DNA from: Burkholderiales bacterium | GTDB taxonomy: Bacteria > Pseudomonadota > Gammaproteobacteria > Burkholderiales > SG8-41 | NCBI GenBank assembly: GCA_019634975.1 | Contig: JAHCAI010000010.1 | Span: 64,277 to 128,276, forward strand | Reading direction: 5' to 3' | DNA length: 64,000 bases | In this document: positions 45,086-54,012 of the stretch, piece after piece | Layout: each line of letters starts with the position of its first letter | How positions within the stretch are numbered: the stretch's first letter is position 1 | Position numbers and translations under genes: made by a program | The notes under the pieces: generated by a model | Databases searched by the model: none | The model's input: the letters and a program-made list of their open reading frames with translations, nothing else | What the model was told of the DNA's origin: nothing

Positions 45086-48000
45086 TTATCGAATCACGCA
45101 CATGTTCTGGAGCGCACCGTCAGGCAAGCGGAAAGCGTCCAGCTTCGCCGTCAGCGACAGGTTCGGCAGCGGCGTCGGGTCGAAGCGCATGAAGTTGGGG
45201 ACGGCGTCGAGCAGGCGCACACGGTCTTTCGTCGCCACTGCGGCGTTGCCGGCGCTGACATCGACGGCCTGATCGCCCTTCGTTACCTGCACCGCGCCGT
45301 CACGGACCCAGACGTAGAGGCCTTCTTCGACAGGCTTGCTGGTTTCGCGGAAGAGGTCGGGGTCGACCTTGACTTGATCGGGGCGCGGCACCTGTTTGAA
45401 TACGGTTGTTGCGGCCCGGAGCACATCTTCGGGTCCCAGGTGCCGAGTGAGCATGGTACCGGCCTTCACGGTAGTCCTGCCTGCGATTTCGACTTCGCCA
45501 TCCCAAACCAAAGTCCACACTGGCTGCAGCGCATCAGCTTCCGACTGCGCGCTGTTTTGTTGCGAGCCCTTTCGCGGATCCAATGCATCCCCCACTGCAC
45601 GCCCTGCGGCAGCGCCCGCATCCCTACCGGAGGCCTCCCACTGATTTGCGATTTGGTCACCACGAGCAATCTGCCCGCGATCATCCTCCGATACTTCTCG
45701 GGCTCCGGCGACGTCTCCTCGCGCGAGCCGGCGCGCCGCCTCCGCATGTGCTTCGACAGCCGCGACCGTGCCCCCCACCAAATTTCCGACATACCACGCG
45801 ACCCCTCCGCCAATATCGCCGCCGATCTTGGCGCCGAGTTCGCCCGGGCCCTCACGTACCGCTCCAGTCGTCTGGTCCACCTCAGACCGTATGCCATCGA
45901 GTAGCCGTTGACGGCTCCGAGCATCTGCTCGCTGATTATCTCTTGCTGTTTGTACTTCCTGCGCGATCGCAGTCTCGACTTCCCTGCGAACTTGATCCGC
46001 CGCTCCCCTTGCCAACGCAGCAGCCGCCTCAGCGATAGGAGTTGCCGCACGCTTACTTTCCGAAAGCTTCCTGTCGGCGGTCGCCTTCGCCTCGGCATTT
46101 AGTCGATCAGCTTCGGCCTTGGCGGTTGCAACCCCTTGCCCCAACGCATTGGCAAGTCGCGTCCCGTCTTCCGCAGCCATCTTTCCTTGCGCCACAAGAG
46201 TTTGCGCGATGTTGTTCAACAAAGCGGTTGCACCTTGCAGCGCATCTTGGCCACCGCGTGCTAGCGTCGCCTCGATGTCGGGAGGCATGGCATTCCGTAC
46301 TGCATCCGGGTTATTTATAGCCTCTGCAACGATTACTCCCAATACGACCCCAGGAAATATACCCAATGGGCCAAGCAAAAAGACGCTTGCAACAACAACC
46401 AAGCCGAACACGATCAGGGTTATGGTTGATTGGCTCAGCGGAATCCCTGAATCTCTGATTGCGGCCAGAGCGCTACCAATTCGAGCAATCTCGGCCTGCG
46501 CCTGTTCTCGAATCCGCTGCGCGGCAACCGGATCTGAAGGCAGATCGTTCAGCGACTGCAACGCAGCCTGCAACTGCCTCATCAATTCCGAGACTGCCAG
46601 ATCACCCGCCTGTTGAACTCCGCTTTGCGCCGCCTCCCCAGCAGCCGCGGCATTGGCACCCAATGCTTCCGCCTGCCTGCGCACTTCGGCCACTAATCCC
46701 TCAACTCCCGACTTCGACGGCAAAATCGGATAGGGCACGGGAATCCGCCCTGGACCTGCAGGTGGAGGCAGCGCCGGTATATATCCATGCTGAGTAAAGT
46801 CATAGCCAGACAGTTTTTCCGCTTCCGCCGCTGCGACTGCCCCACCCTGTTCGGCCTTCAGCTTCGCCTCTGCCGCAAGCCTGTCCGCTACTTCAGCAGC
46901 AGCGATTCCAGCCTGCTCAGCGGCACGCGCAGCCTCCTGCTCTGCCCTCTGCTGCGCCGCGTGCGCCGCCTGCTGTGCCCTGCGTTTCTCGAGGGCCGCT
47001 GCCTCCTGCTGCCGGCGGGCCTCCTCTGCGGCGAGATCGGATGCCTCGTTCGCCGCGGAAGTAACCGCTTCCATAGCATCGGCGACGGCGTCTTTCACGA
47101 TCGGCGGAGTTTCCGGCACAACGGCAACATAGGTTACAAAAAATTGCTGCTCAGAAGCCGTATGTGCCGGCATTGAACCGCCAGTCGAAGTCCTCGGCAT
47201 GCTTTGCGACTCGCGCGACACGAAAGTCGCGACATCCTGCGCCCCCTGCTCAGCATTCACCTTAGCCTCTGCCGCAAGCCTGTCCGCTTCTTCGGCAGCG
47301 ATTCGAGCCTGCTCCGCAGCACGCGCAGCCTCCTGCTCTGCCCTCTGCTGCGCCGCATGCGCCGCCTGCTGTGCCCTGCGTTTCTCGAGGGCCGCCGCCT
47401 CCTGCTGCCGGCGGGCCTCCTCTGCGGCGAGTCTTGCCAACCGTTCTGCCGCAGCAGCAGCGGCCGCAGCCAGCCGTTCCGCTTCCGCTGCAGCAGCCGC
47501 GACTGCCGCACGTGCCGCCTCCTCGGCAGCGGCGGCAGCCCTTGCCGCCTCCGAAGCGGCCGCCGCTGCTGCGTCCACTGCGCTGGCCGGCGACGGCGCC
47601 CTCAGACCAGAACCGGGTGTGGGCTCCTTAATTGCAATATTGGTGTCCTCGACGAACTGGCGAGCCGCCGCCGCGGCCTCTGCAGCCAACCGTTCGGCCT
47701 CGGCCGCCAGCCTGGCCGCTTCCGCCGCAGCTTCCGCAGCCACTTTCTCGGCTTCCGCCCGCGCGGCGGCTGCGCGTCTCGCGGCCTCGTCTGCTGCCTT
47801 GGCCGCCTCCTCCGCTGCGCGCCGATCGGCCTCTTGCGCAGCGTCTCTGGCCGAGTCACCAGTCGATTCGGCAGTACTTTTAACCTGAGAGAAAAAGCCC
47901 GTTCCGCGCGGCCGTATCTCGCCTATCGGGGAGATGAATCGATAAAACCGGGGACCCTGTTTGGCAATGGCCCCGGTCTGCACTGCAGCTCCGCCACCGA

Positions 48001-48781
48001 GATGATCAAAGACGGCGTACCCCGTGCCTCTGGTCTCGTCAAAGCGAAAAGTCCGTATCGTCAGCTGGGAATCGGCAGTCACCGAAATGCGGCTACCGTC
48101 GCGAAACACCAGCACCGCGTAGCCGCCGGGGCCGGCGGCAATGCCGTCACCTTCATACAATGCAGCCCCCGGCACCAGCACCCGTCCCGCCCCGTCGATA
48201 CCTGCTGCCGCCACCACGCCCTTCATCTCCACCACCCGCGCCACGGTCTGCGGGCGCAGCGGCGCCGGATGCAGGCGCTCTTCCTGTGCGCAATCCGCCT
48301 CGCACAGCCGCGCATCGAACTCGGTGCCGCGGATGCCGATCGTGGCCACCGCGGTCTGCACCCTGACACCCTGCGGATTGCGCTTGCCGAAAAATCCGGT
48401 CACCACGCGCAGCCCGCCCCGGACCAGCCCCATCAACATCGCCTCGGGCGCATCCGCCTTGTAGCTGTCGAGGCGGAACACGGTGTTGGGCCGCAGGGTC
48501 AGCCGCGTCTGGTCGCTGAATTCGAGGATCGCCCAGGAATCACGCGCCACGCTGATGGTGTCACGCGCATCGAGCGGTTCACCCGCGCCGAGGATGCGCG
48601 GCGCGGCACCCGCGCGCTCGACCAGGCTGGTGCCGCGCACATCGATGACCTTCGCGGCCTGGGCCAGCGCGGTGGCCGGCAGCCATAGCGAAAAAGACAG
48701 AAATACCAATAAAAACAAATACTTATTGATTTCCCCCGAGGGGGATGGCCTTCTCCACGGCATCAAGACGCTTACCGGCAT
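45086..48781 (-). CDS. Giant FecR-domain, Ala-rich coiled-coil protein
   Basis: A 1231-residue secreted or envelope protein. A signal peptide ends near residue 40 (ATALA). Two FecR-like segments follow: about 45-155 (ending GIRGTEFDARLC) and about 180-300 (VLVPGAALYEGDG ... GEIRPRGTG). Residues about 310-660 are Ala/Glu/Arg heptads, including a near-identical duplicated block. One hydrophobic segment lies at about 783-818. A second coiled region and a C-terminal FecR-like part (PVEEGLYVWVRDGAVQV) follow. Its start overlaps the haemagglutinin-like gene by 10 bp, so the two are coupled. FecR domains bind or sense at the envelope; here it may chaperone or tether the exoprotein. The family of the whole protein is not recognised. 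Confidence 0.8.
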   Translation of the reverse strand: MPVSVLMPWRRPSPSGEINKYLFLLVFLSFSLWLPATALAQAAKVIDVRGTSLVERAGAAPRILGAGEPLDARDTISVARDSWAILEFSDQTRLTLRPNTVFRLDSYKADAPEAMLMGLVRGGLRVVTGFFGKRNPQGVRVQTAVATIGIRGTEFDARLCEADCAQEERLHPAPLRPQTVARVVEMKGVVAAAGIDGAGRVLVPGAALYEGDGIAAGPGGYAVLVFRDGSRISVTADSQLTIRTFRFDETRGTGYAVFDHLGGGAAVQTGAIAKQGPRFYRFISPIGEIRPRGTGFFSQVKSTAESTGDSARDAAQEADRRAAEEAAKAADEAARRAAAARAEAEKVAAEAAAEAARLAAEAERLAAEAAAAARQFVEDTNIAIKEPTPGSGLRAPSPASAVDAAAAAASEAARAAAAAEEAARAAVAAAAAEAERLAAAAAAAAERLARLAAEEARRQQEAAALEKRRAQQAAHAAQQRAEQEAARAAEQARIAAEEADRLAAEAKVNAEQGAQDVATFVSRESQSMPRTSTGGSMPAHTASEQQFFVTYVAVVPETPPIVKDAVADAMEAVTSAANEASDLAAEEARRQQEAAALEKRRAQQAAHAAQQRAEQEAARAAEQAGIAAAEVADRLAAEAKLKAEQGGAVAAAEAEKLSGYDFTQHGYIPALPPPAGPGRIPVPYPILPSKSGVEGLVAEVRRQAEALGANAAAAGEAAQSGVQQAGDLAVSELMRQLQAALQSLNDLPSDPVAAQRIREQAQAEIARIGSALAAIRDSGIPLSQSTITLIVFGLVVVASVFLLGPLGIFPGVVLGVIVAEAINNPDAVRNAMPPDIEATLARGGQDALQGATALLNNIAQTLVAQGKMAAEDGTRLANALGQGVATAKAEADRLNAEAKATADRKLSESKRAATPIAEAAAALARGAADQVRREVETAIAQEVQTARDNQRADARSRQRLLDGIRSEVDQTTGAVREGPGELGAKIGGDIGGGVAWYVGNLVGGTVAAVEAHAEAARRLARGDVAGAREVSEDDRGQIARGDQIANQWEASGRDAGAAAGRAVGDALDPRKGSQQNSAQSEADALQPVWTLVWDGEVEIAGRTTVKAGTMLTRHLGPEDVLRAATTVFKQVPRPDQVKVDPDLFRETSKPVEEGLYVWVRDGAVQVTKGDQAVDVSAGNAAVATKDRVRLLDAVPNFMRFDPTPLPNLSLTAKLDAFRLPDGALQNMCVIR
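46866..47431 (-). repeat. Intragenic duplication in the coiled-coil protein
   Basis: Two nearly identical segments, 46866-47035 and 47265-47431, encode the same heptad block (EARRQQEAAALEKRR..., then AAEQARIAAEEADRLAAEA). They differ by one codon insertion and a few substitutions. The spacer of about 230 bp contains a different, Val/Pro-containing linker. High identity at DNA level suggests a recent duplication. Confidence 0.85.
48707..48728. repeat. Copy 2 of the AAAAACAAATACTTA motif, palindromic ends
   Basis: CAATAAAAACAAATACTTATTG runs 48707-48728 with CAATA...TATTG ends in inverted orientation. It lies within the sequence encoding the signal peptide of the FecR-type protein (INKYLFLLV), so it doubles as coding sequence. 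Confidence 0.5.
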
Positions 48782-51700
48782 TCGAGCACCGCGCCTTTCC
48801 GTTCCTCGTCACCGCTGTCTTTTGCGGCTTGCACATCGACGAAGAACCTGTCCTGCAGGATGCGCACGTCGTTTGCCGCGAGTTTCAGCGGCATCTCGTT
48901 CGAGGGCGTGGTTGCAACCGCCGGGGGTGGCGGCGGCACATTCAGCAGCAATTGATAGAAGCCCGCATTCGGCGTCGCGGTCATGCTGGCGCCCGCCGGA
49001 AAATTGATGGTGGCGAAATCTCCGGTGCGGCTGGCATAGGTCATGAAGTCGAACAGGTCACCGTTCGTGCCGGTGAAGCCGCCGAACAAACTGACATTGA
49101 GCGTGCCGTTGAGATTGGCCGTGCCGGTGACCTGCAGCAGGTCGTAGTTGACGCCCTGCGTGGTGCCGCCGAGTTCGATGTTGAGCGTGCTGCCGGCACC
49201 GAGGGTGAGGTCGCCGGCAATGGTCAGCGTGCCGGGCGAGGAGCCGACGTTGAGCGTACCATTGTGGATCACATTGCCGGTCACCGTGCCGGTGCCGCCG
49301 AGCGTGCCGGTAGTCAGCGTGAGCCCCGCGACCGGGGCGGTGATGCCACCGCCGCCCATCACCAGCGCGCCACCGGCGTCGGTGTAGCCACCGGCAAGAT
49401 CCAGCGTGCCGGAGTTGACGTTGACCGTGCCTGAATTGTTGAAGCCGCCGGAGAAGGTGCTGGTGCCGGCATTAGCCTTGGTCAACGTGCCGGCATTGGT
49501 CAGGGCCGCCGTGCCCGATAATGTGCCGCCGGTGACATTGACCGAAGCGGTTGCCGCAATCTGCGTCGGGCTGTTCAGCGTCAGGCCGCCGCTGGTGGTG
49601 AAGCTGGCCGCAGCCGGGAAGATGATGTTGCCGCCGATGCTCAGCACCAGCGCATCGTTGATGTTCGTCGTGCCGCCGAAGGTCAGGTCATTGGCCGCCG
49701 TGGTGCGCAGGCCGATGGTGCCGGCACCCGCGCCGGTGGTGATGCCGGCAAGCGTGAGCGGATTTGAACCCGCATCCACGTACAAGTCGTTGAGCGCGTA
49801 CAAAAGCTGCGGGCCGCTTCCCCGCAACCGGGCGTAGGTGCCGGCACTGCCGATGGATCCGCCGTTGGCATTCATGGTGATCAATCCGGTAGCGGACATC
49901 ATGTCACCCGGATTGCCGCCGTGGACGATACTGCCGCCCGAGGTCATCGTGATCGTGTCGGCGGTGAAAGCATTGCTGAAATTGTCGAAAAAGATCACGC
50001 TCGCCGCGTTGACAGTGAAGTGGTCATTCGCCGTCACGAACGTCGTGCCGCCCCCCAGCACGCCGCCGTAGCCCGGTTGCGCAATCGAGAACACCAGCCC
50101 GACGGTCGATTCGATGTCGATGTTCTGGGCCGAACCTGCCGGAGTGCGAATTTCTCCGATCCGCGGCGTCGATCCACCCGTGAACTTGACGTTGATGTCG
50201 CCCGCGCTAGCTGCGCCGGAGGTCATCAGGCTGCCTACCCAGTTCGCCTGCCCTTCAACCGGGTTGGTGAGCCCGATGCCGCCGCCGGCCACCAGCATCC
50301 AGTTGGGATCGTTGACGTTGGTCTGGATGAAGCCGTCGGTGCCCGGCGCAAGGTTGTCGATGTTGCGTATCGCACGCACCTCCACGCGATTTCCGCGCAC
50401 CGTGCCCCCCTGAAAAATGATGTCCTTGTCGGCGGCCAGAGTCTGCAGCAGGGCATTCTTGTCATTGAGGCTCGCATTGAATCCCGTCGTGCCGTCAACA
50501 ATCAGGTGGCCGTCGGCAGCCTTGAGCCGCATGTAGTTGCCCACGACCGCCCCGTTCGAGAAATTCAGGGTATAGCGGCTGGTCAGCAGGTCGCCGCCGA
50601 AATGCATCAGCTGTATGGATCCGCCGCAGGGTCCGGGGGATGCGGTTGCCGTTGCGCTGACCATCCCCGTTCCGGGCTTCACCCCAACGCCGACCTGCGA
50701 TCCGCCGCAACCGGTGCCTTCGATATCGCGCGCGGTGATGCTGATGTTGCCGTTGACGGCCGAGGTGTCGAACGCGGGCAAGAGCGGATAGACCCCCAGG
50801 CGCCCGGTCGAACCGGCAAAGGTGGCATTGACACTGTTGGCGGTCAGCGTGGCACCGGCGAAACCATAGCTCCCTGCCGAATCGATGATCCAGTCGTCGT
50901 TGCCGGTGATGTTGCTGTAGAACGCTAGGGTGCCCGTGCCGGTGTGCTCGAGGCTCACGGTCTGGCTCGTGCCGGCGTTGGTCTGGATGGCGGTGGGCGA
51001 ATCAAAGTAGAGGCCGCTTCCGGTAAATCGCAGATGGATGTCGCCGCTGTCATGCGTGGTGGTGGCACGCGGGCCGCGCCCGTTGGTGCCGGCATAACGG
51101 TTGTTCTGCATGCGGACCGCGTTGCCGGCCGCGCCGATGGCGCCACCGTTGGCAGTCAGGTGCAGCGCGCCGTCGCCCGGGAAGGTGCCACCATAGAGAA
51201 AATCATTGGCCTGCGCGCCGCTGCGCTGGATGGTGCCGCCGGCGGTGACAAAAACCGAACCCGCCTGCACCGTGGCGTCATTCACCGTCACGTCGCCGCC
51301 GGCGTTCAGCGTCACGCTGGCAGTCTCTCCGGGGGCGCTGGCGTTGGGCAGGGTGATGTTGGCGTTGACGTTGATGTTGTTGTTGGCCGTGAGGCTGAGA
51401 CTGGCCGCGTTGTTGGCGGTCTTGACGATGGGGCTGCTGACCGTGATGTTGCCGTCCTGCGTACCGGGTGAACCGCCCAGCCCTGTGGAGATTGACACAC
51501 TGGTTCCGGCGTCGAGCTGGCCGGTGATCAGGTCGGCGCCGATCTGCGAGTCATCCCCGCCCGGGGTGAAAGCCGGCGCCCCGCCGTTGTTGACCGTGCC
51601 GCCGCCGGCGACGATTTCGATGTTGTAGGGGTCCAGCAGCCAAGTACCGGCCGTCTCACCAGAAGCCGATACACGAATGCCGCTGACATCGAGGAAGCGC

Positions 51701-52863
51701 TTGCCCGAGGTCTCGATGAAGCCCCCCGCTCCGCCCTGCGGCCCGCCACGCGCCGACACCTGGCCGTGAACCCGCGCCGTGTCGTCCGCCCAGACAATGA
51801 TGCGGCCGCCGTCGCCCGCCGCGGTGGCGCCGGCATCGAGCGTCGCGCCCGACGCGACGTGCGTCATCGCCGCATTGCGCACCGCTGGATTCGCGCCCTG
51901 GACATCGCCGCCGACAAGGATCTCGCCGCCGCCCGCCGCACCGCGCGCGGTCACAGTGGCATTGTCAAACAGTCCGACGCGTTCACCGGTGATCTGCACC
52001 GTGCCGCCGCGCCCCGTGCTGTTGTCGACATTGATCACCGCATGGCCGTCGATGATCGCGTCCTGCTGCGCGGCCAGGATCACCCGACCGGAGGCATCGA
52101 CACGGGCGCTGGTCGCGCGGATCTCGCCGGAATGCCTGAGCGTGCCGGCAAACATTGCCGCCGCATTGCGCGCGTCCAGTGTGCCGAGATTCAGCGCAGC
52201 ATCGGTCGGCGCCTGCAGCGCGAACTGCACGCCGTGGGCATCGGGGCTGCTGATGGTCAGCGACTGGCCGGTGGCGAGCACCACGCTGCCGTTGTCGCTG
52301 CGGATGAGGCCGCTGTTCTCGACCTGCGGGCCGACCAGGAAAATGTCGCCGCCGGCCTGGATCGTGCCGGCATTCCTCAGCGCGCCATGGCCACCGCCCT
52401 CGAATTTCAGGCGCCCGGCAAGAAAATCGGCGTCGTTGATGTTGAGCGTGGAGGCGATGAAGCCGGCGGTGTTGATCACCGCACCCTGCCCGAACACGAT
52501 GCCGTGGGGGTTGACCAGAAACACCCGGCCGTTGGAAGTGAGCGCACCGAGGATGCTTGAAGGATCAGAACCCGTCACACGGTTCAGTACGGCGCTCAGC
52601 GCCGACTGCTGCTGGAACCGGGTCAGCTCACCGGCGCCGATCGAGAACGACTGCCAGTTGATGATGGTGCCGGGCGCATTGGTGACGGTCAGCGTGTTGC
52701 CCGAGGTCTGGAAGCTGGCGGCGCCGGCGGCGACCTGCGGTGCGGTGGGGTTGGCCGAGACCGTCGCATTGAAGGCCAGCAGGATGGCAAACGTCATCGG
52801 CCGCAAGCGCGGTTGCCTGAGATTCCCGCATGCTGCCACGTCACCCCTGCGTCGCGCTGTCAT
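48772..52863 (-). CDS. Filamentous-haemagglutinin-family exoprotein (TpsA-like)
   Basis: A 1363-residue secreted protein. A signal sequence (hydrophobic PMTFAILLAFNATVSA, cleaved around residue 38) precedes the TPS domain, about residues 40-300. That domain has TIINWQSFSIGAGE, QQSALSAVLNRVTG and the conserved VNPHGIVFGQGA, the signal recognised by FhaC-type transporters. A long beta-helical body rich in Gly/Thr/Asn repeats follows (for example GTLTIAGDLTLGAGSTLN), ending in a Pro-rich and charged tail. It is expected on the cell surface as adhesin or contact factor. It is divergent from a LuxR gene and coupled to the FecR/coiled-coil gene. The C-terminal toxin domains of CDI proteins are not evident. 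Confidence 0.9.
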   Translation of the reverse strand: MTARRRGDVAACGNLRQPRLRPMTFAILLAFNATVSANPTAPQVAAGAASFQTSGNTLTVTNAPGTIINWQSFSIGAGELTRFQQQSALSAVLNRVTGSDPSSILGALTSNGRVFLVNPHGIVFGQGAVINTAGFIASTLNINDADFLAGRLKFEGGGHGALRNAGTIQAGGDIFLVGPQVENSGLIRSDNGSVVLATGQSLTISSPDAHGVQFALQAPTDAALNLGTLDARNAAAMFAGTLRHSGEIRATSARVDASGRVILAAQQDAIIDGHAVINVDNSTGRGGTVQITGERVGLFDNATVTARGAAGGGEILVGGDVQGANPAVRNAAMTHVASGATLDAGATAAGDGGRIIVWADDTARVHGQVSARGGPQGGAGGFIETSGKRFLDVSGIRVSASGETAGTWLLDPYNIEIVAGGGTVNNGGAPAFTPGGDDSQIGADLITGQLDAGTSVSISTGLGGSPGTQDGNITVSSPIVKTANNAASLSLTANNNINVNANITLPNASAPGETASVTLNAGGDVTVNDATVQAGSVFVTAGGTIQRSGAQANDFLYGGTFPGDGALHLTANGGAIGAAGNAVRMQNNRYAGTNGRGPRATTTHDSGDIHLRFTGSGLYFDSPTAIQTNAGTSQTVSLEHTGTGTLAFYSNITGNDDWIIDSAGSYGFAGATLTANSVNATFAGSTGRLGVYPLLPAFDTSAVNGNISITARDIEGTGCGGSQVGVGVKPGTGMVSATATASPGPCGGSIQLMHFGGDLLTSRYTLNFSNGAVVGNYMRLKAADGHLIVDGTTGFNASLNDKNALLQTLAADKDIIFQGGTVRGNRVEVRAIRNIDNLAPGTDGFIQTNVNDPNWMLVAGGGIGLTNPVEGQANWVGSLMTSGAASAGDINVKFTGGSTPRIGEIRTPAGSAQNIDIESTVGLVFSIAQPGYGGVLGGGTTFVTANDHFTVNAASVIFFDNFSNAFTADTITMTSGGSIVHGGNPGDMMSATGLITMNANGGSIGSAGTYARLRGSGPQLLYALNDLYVDAGSNPLTLAGITTGAGAGTIGLRTTAANDLTFGGTTNINDALVLSIGGNIIFPAAASFTTSGGLTLNSPTQIAATASVNVTGGTLSGTAALTNAGTLTKANAGTSTFSGGFNNSGTVNVNSGTLDLAGGYTDAGGALVMGGGGITAPVAGLTLTTGTLGGTGTVTGNVIHNGTLNVGSSPGTLTIAGDLTLGAGSTLNIELGGTTQGVNYDLLQVTGTANLNGTLNVSLFGGFTGTNGDLFDFMTYASRTGDFATINFPAGASMTATPNAGFYQLLLNVPPPPPAVATTPSNEMPLKLAANDVRILQDRFFVDVQAAKDSGDEERKGAVLECR

Positions 52864-52958
52864 TGTTGTTTTTTTCTCCCTGAATCAATCTGATGCGTCC
52901 GACGACCGGAGTTGAATCGTTGCCGCCGCTTATGTAAATGATGCAAATGCCCTATTCT

Positions 52959-52979
52959 TCGAGGGTCGCCAGACCTCGA
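52959..52979. promoter_or_regulatory. TCGAGG-N9-CCTCGA dyad between the exoprotein and LuxR genes
   Basis: Perfect inverted 6-base arms (52959-52964 and 52974-52979), extended by near-matching inner bases, lie 95 bp upstream of the exoprotein start and 64 bp before the LuxR-type start. A TATAAAAT box is at 53013-53020. It is a candidate regulator site or the LuxR protein's own operator. Confidence 0.4.
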
Positions 52980-53026
52980 CTTTTCTGTCCTGGACGTTTG
53001 ATTGCCAATCCATATAAAATACCTTT

Positions 53027-53041
53027 AAAAACAAATACTTA
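53027..53041 (+). repeat. Copy 3 of the AAAAACAAATACTTA motif
   Basis: An exact 15-base match to 48711-48725, ending one base before the ATG of the LuxR-type gene at 53043, where a ribosome-binding site would be expected but none is seen. Confidence 0.5.
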
Positions 53042-53042
53042 T

Positions 53043-54011
53043 ATGATTCCATCATTGAGTGGCCTGATCCTGTCGCTGTATCGCGGCAGCCGCGACATCC
53101 CGGCCACGGCGTTTCAGGACTGGGCACTGGAGCAGACGCGGCAGATCCTCGCCTTTGAATCAGCGATCTGGGGACGCGCCGGCATCGAAAACGGCATGGC
53201 GCAGATCTACAGCGTGCACCTGCATCGCTTGCCGCCGGAAAGCCTCGCAAGCTACGCACGCTTCAGGGATCGCGACACCGTCGGCGCAATGGCCATGCAG
53301 GCCATGGGCACCACCATCCGCGCGGCGGGTCACGAGGTGCTCGCCAATGACCCGGAAATGCTTGAGCAGCATGTCAGGCGTTTCGGCCTCGACTATTCGC
53401 TGACCACCTGCATCGTCGATCCACGCACCGGACTGATTTCTTTCATGACACTGTTCCGTCCCGAACAACAAATGCATTTCACCGAGGATGAACGCCTTGC
53501 GGCGCAGTCAGTGGTGCCGCACCTCATTGAAAGCTGCCAGCAATCGCGGCTGATGCAGCTCAATGCCGGTGGCATCGCCAACAGCAGCAGCGAGCGCCGG
53601 TTTGCCGTGTGCGATGCCGATTTTGTGCTGATCGCGGCGCGTGACGGCTTTGCCGAGCTGCTGCGCGGAGAATGGCCCGACTGGAATGCACCACGCCTGC
53701 CGGAAGCGGCCCGCATAAAAATGCTGGGAGCAGCCAAGGGCAGTCATGCCGGTGACCGCATCATGCTGTCCTTCGACCGCGTCAGCGATCTGTACTGGCT
53801 GTCGGCACGCGCCAAGACCGCGATCGACACGCTCGGCAAACGCCAGCTTGAAATCGCCCGCCTGTCGGCCCAAGGCCAGACCTACAAGCAGATTGCCGCC
53901 ACGCTGAAACTGGCGCCGGCAACGGTGCGCAATCATCTCGACGCGGTCTACAGGAAACTCGGCATCGGATCGCGCGGCGAACTCGCCACCCTGGTGTCGC
54001 GTCTGGACTGA
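53043..54011 (+). CDS. LuxR-family transcriptional regulator
   Basis: A 322-residue regulator. Residues 1-250 form a sensor domain of no recognised family. The C-terminal LuxR helix-turn-helix (about 262-322) contains LGKRQLEIARLSAQGQTYKQIAATL and ATVRNHLDAVYRKLGI. The ATG at 53043 is the first plausible one; an in-frame earlier ATG lies in a region without protein character. It is divergent from the haemagglutinin-like gene, so it probably controls the secretion locus. Its stop is one base before the stop of the converging FadL-like gene. Confidence 0.85.
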   Translation: MIPSLSGLILSLYRGSRDIPATAFQDWALEQTRQILAFESAIWGRAGIENGMAQIYSVHLHRLPPESLASYARFRDRDTVGAMAMQAMGTTIRAAGHEVLANDPEMLEQHVRRFGLDYSLTTCIVDPRTGLISFMTLFRPEQQMHFTEDERLAAQSVVPHLIESCQQSRLMQLNAGGIANSSSERRFAVCDADFVLIAARDGFAELLRGEWPDWNAPRLPEAARIKMLGAAKGSHAGDRIMLSFDRVSDLYWLSARAKTAIDTLGKRQLEIARLSAQGQTYKQIAATLKLAPATVRNHLDAVYRKLGIGSRGELATLVSRLD

Positions 54012-54012
54012 T

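Noticed and set aside
46838..47431. CRISPR-like or phase-variable repeat array
   Set aside because: Only two long in-frame copies of a coding block; no short direct repeats with unique spacers.
48772..52863. Contact-dependent inhibition effector (CdiA)
   Set aside because: No VENN or toxin domain at the C terminus and no small immunity gene directly after it; the PIN toxin belongs to the Phd pair.
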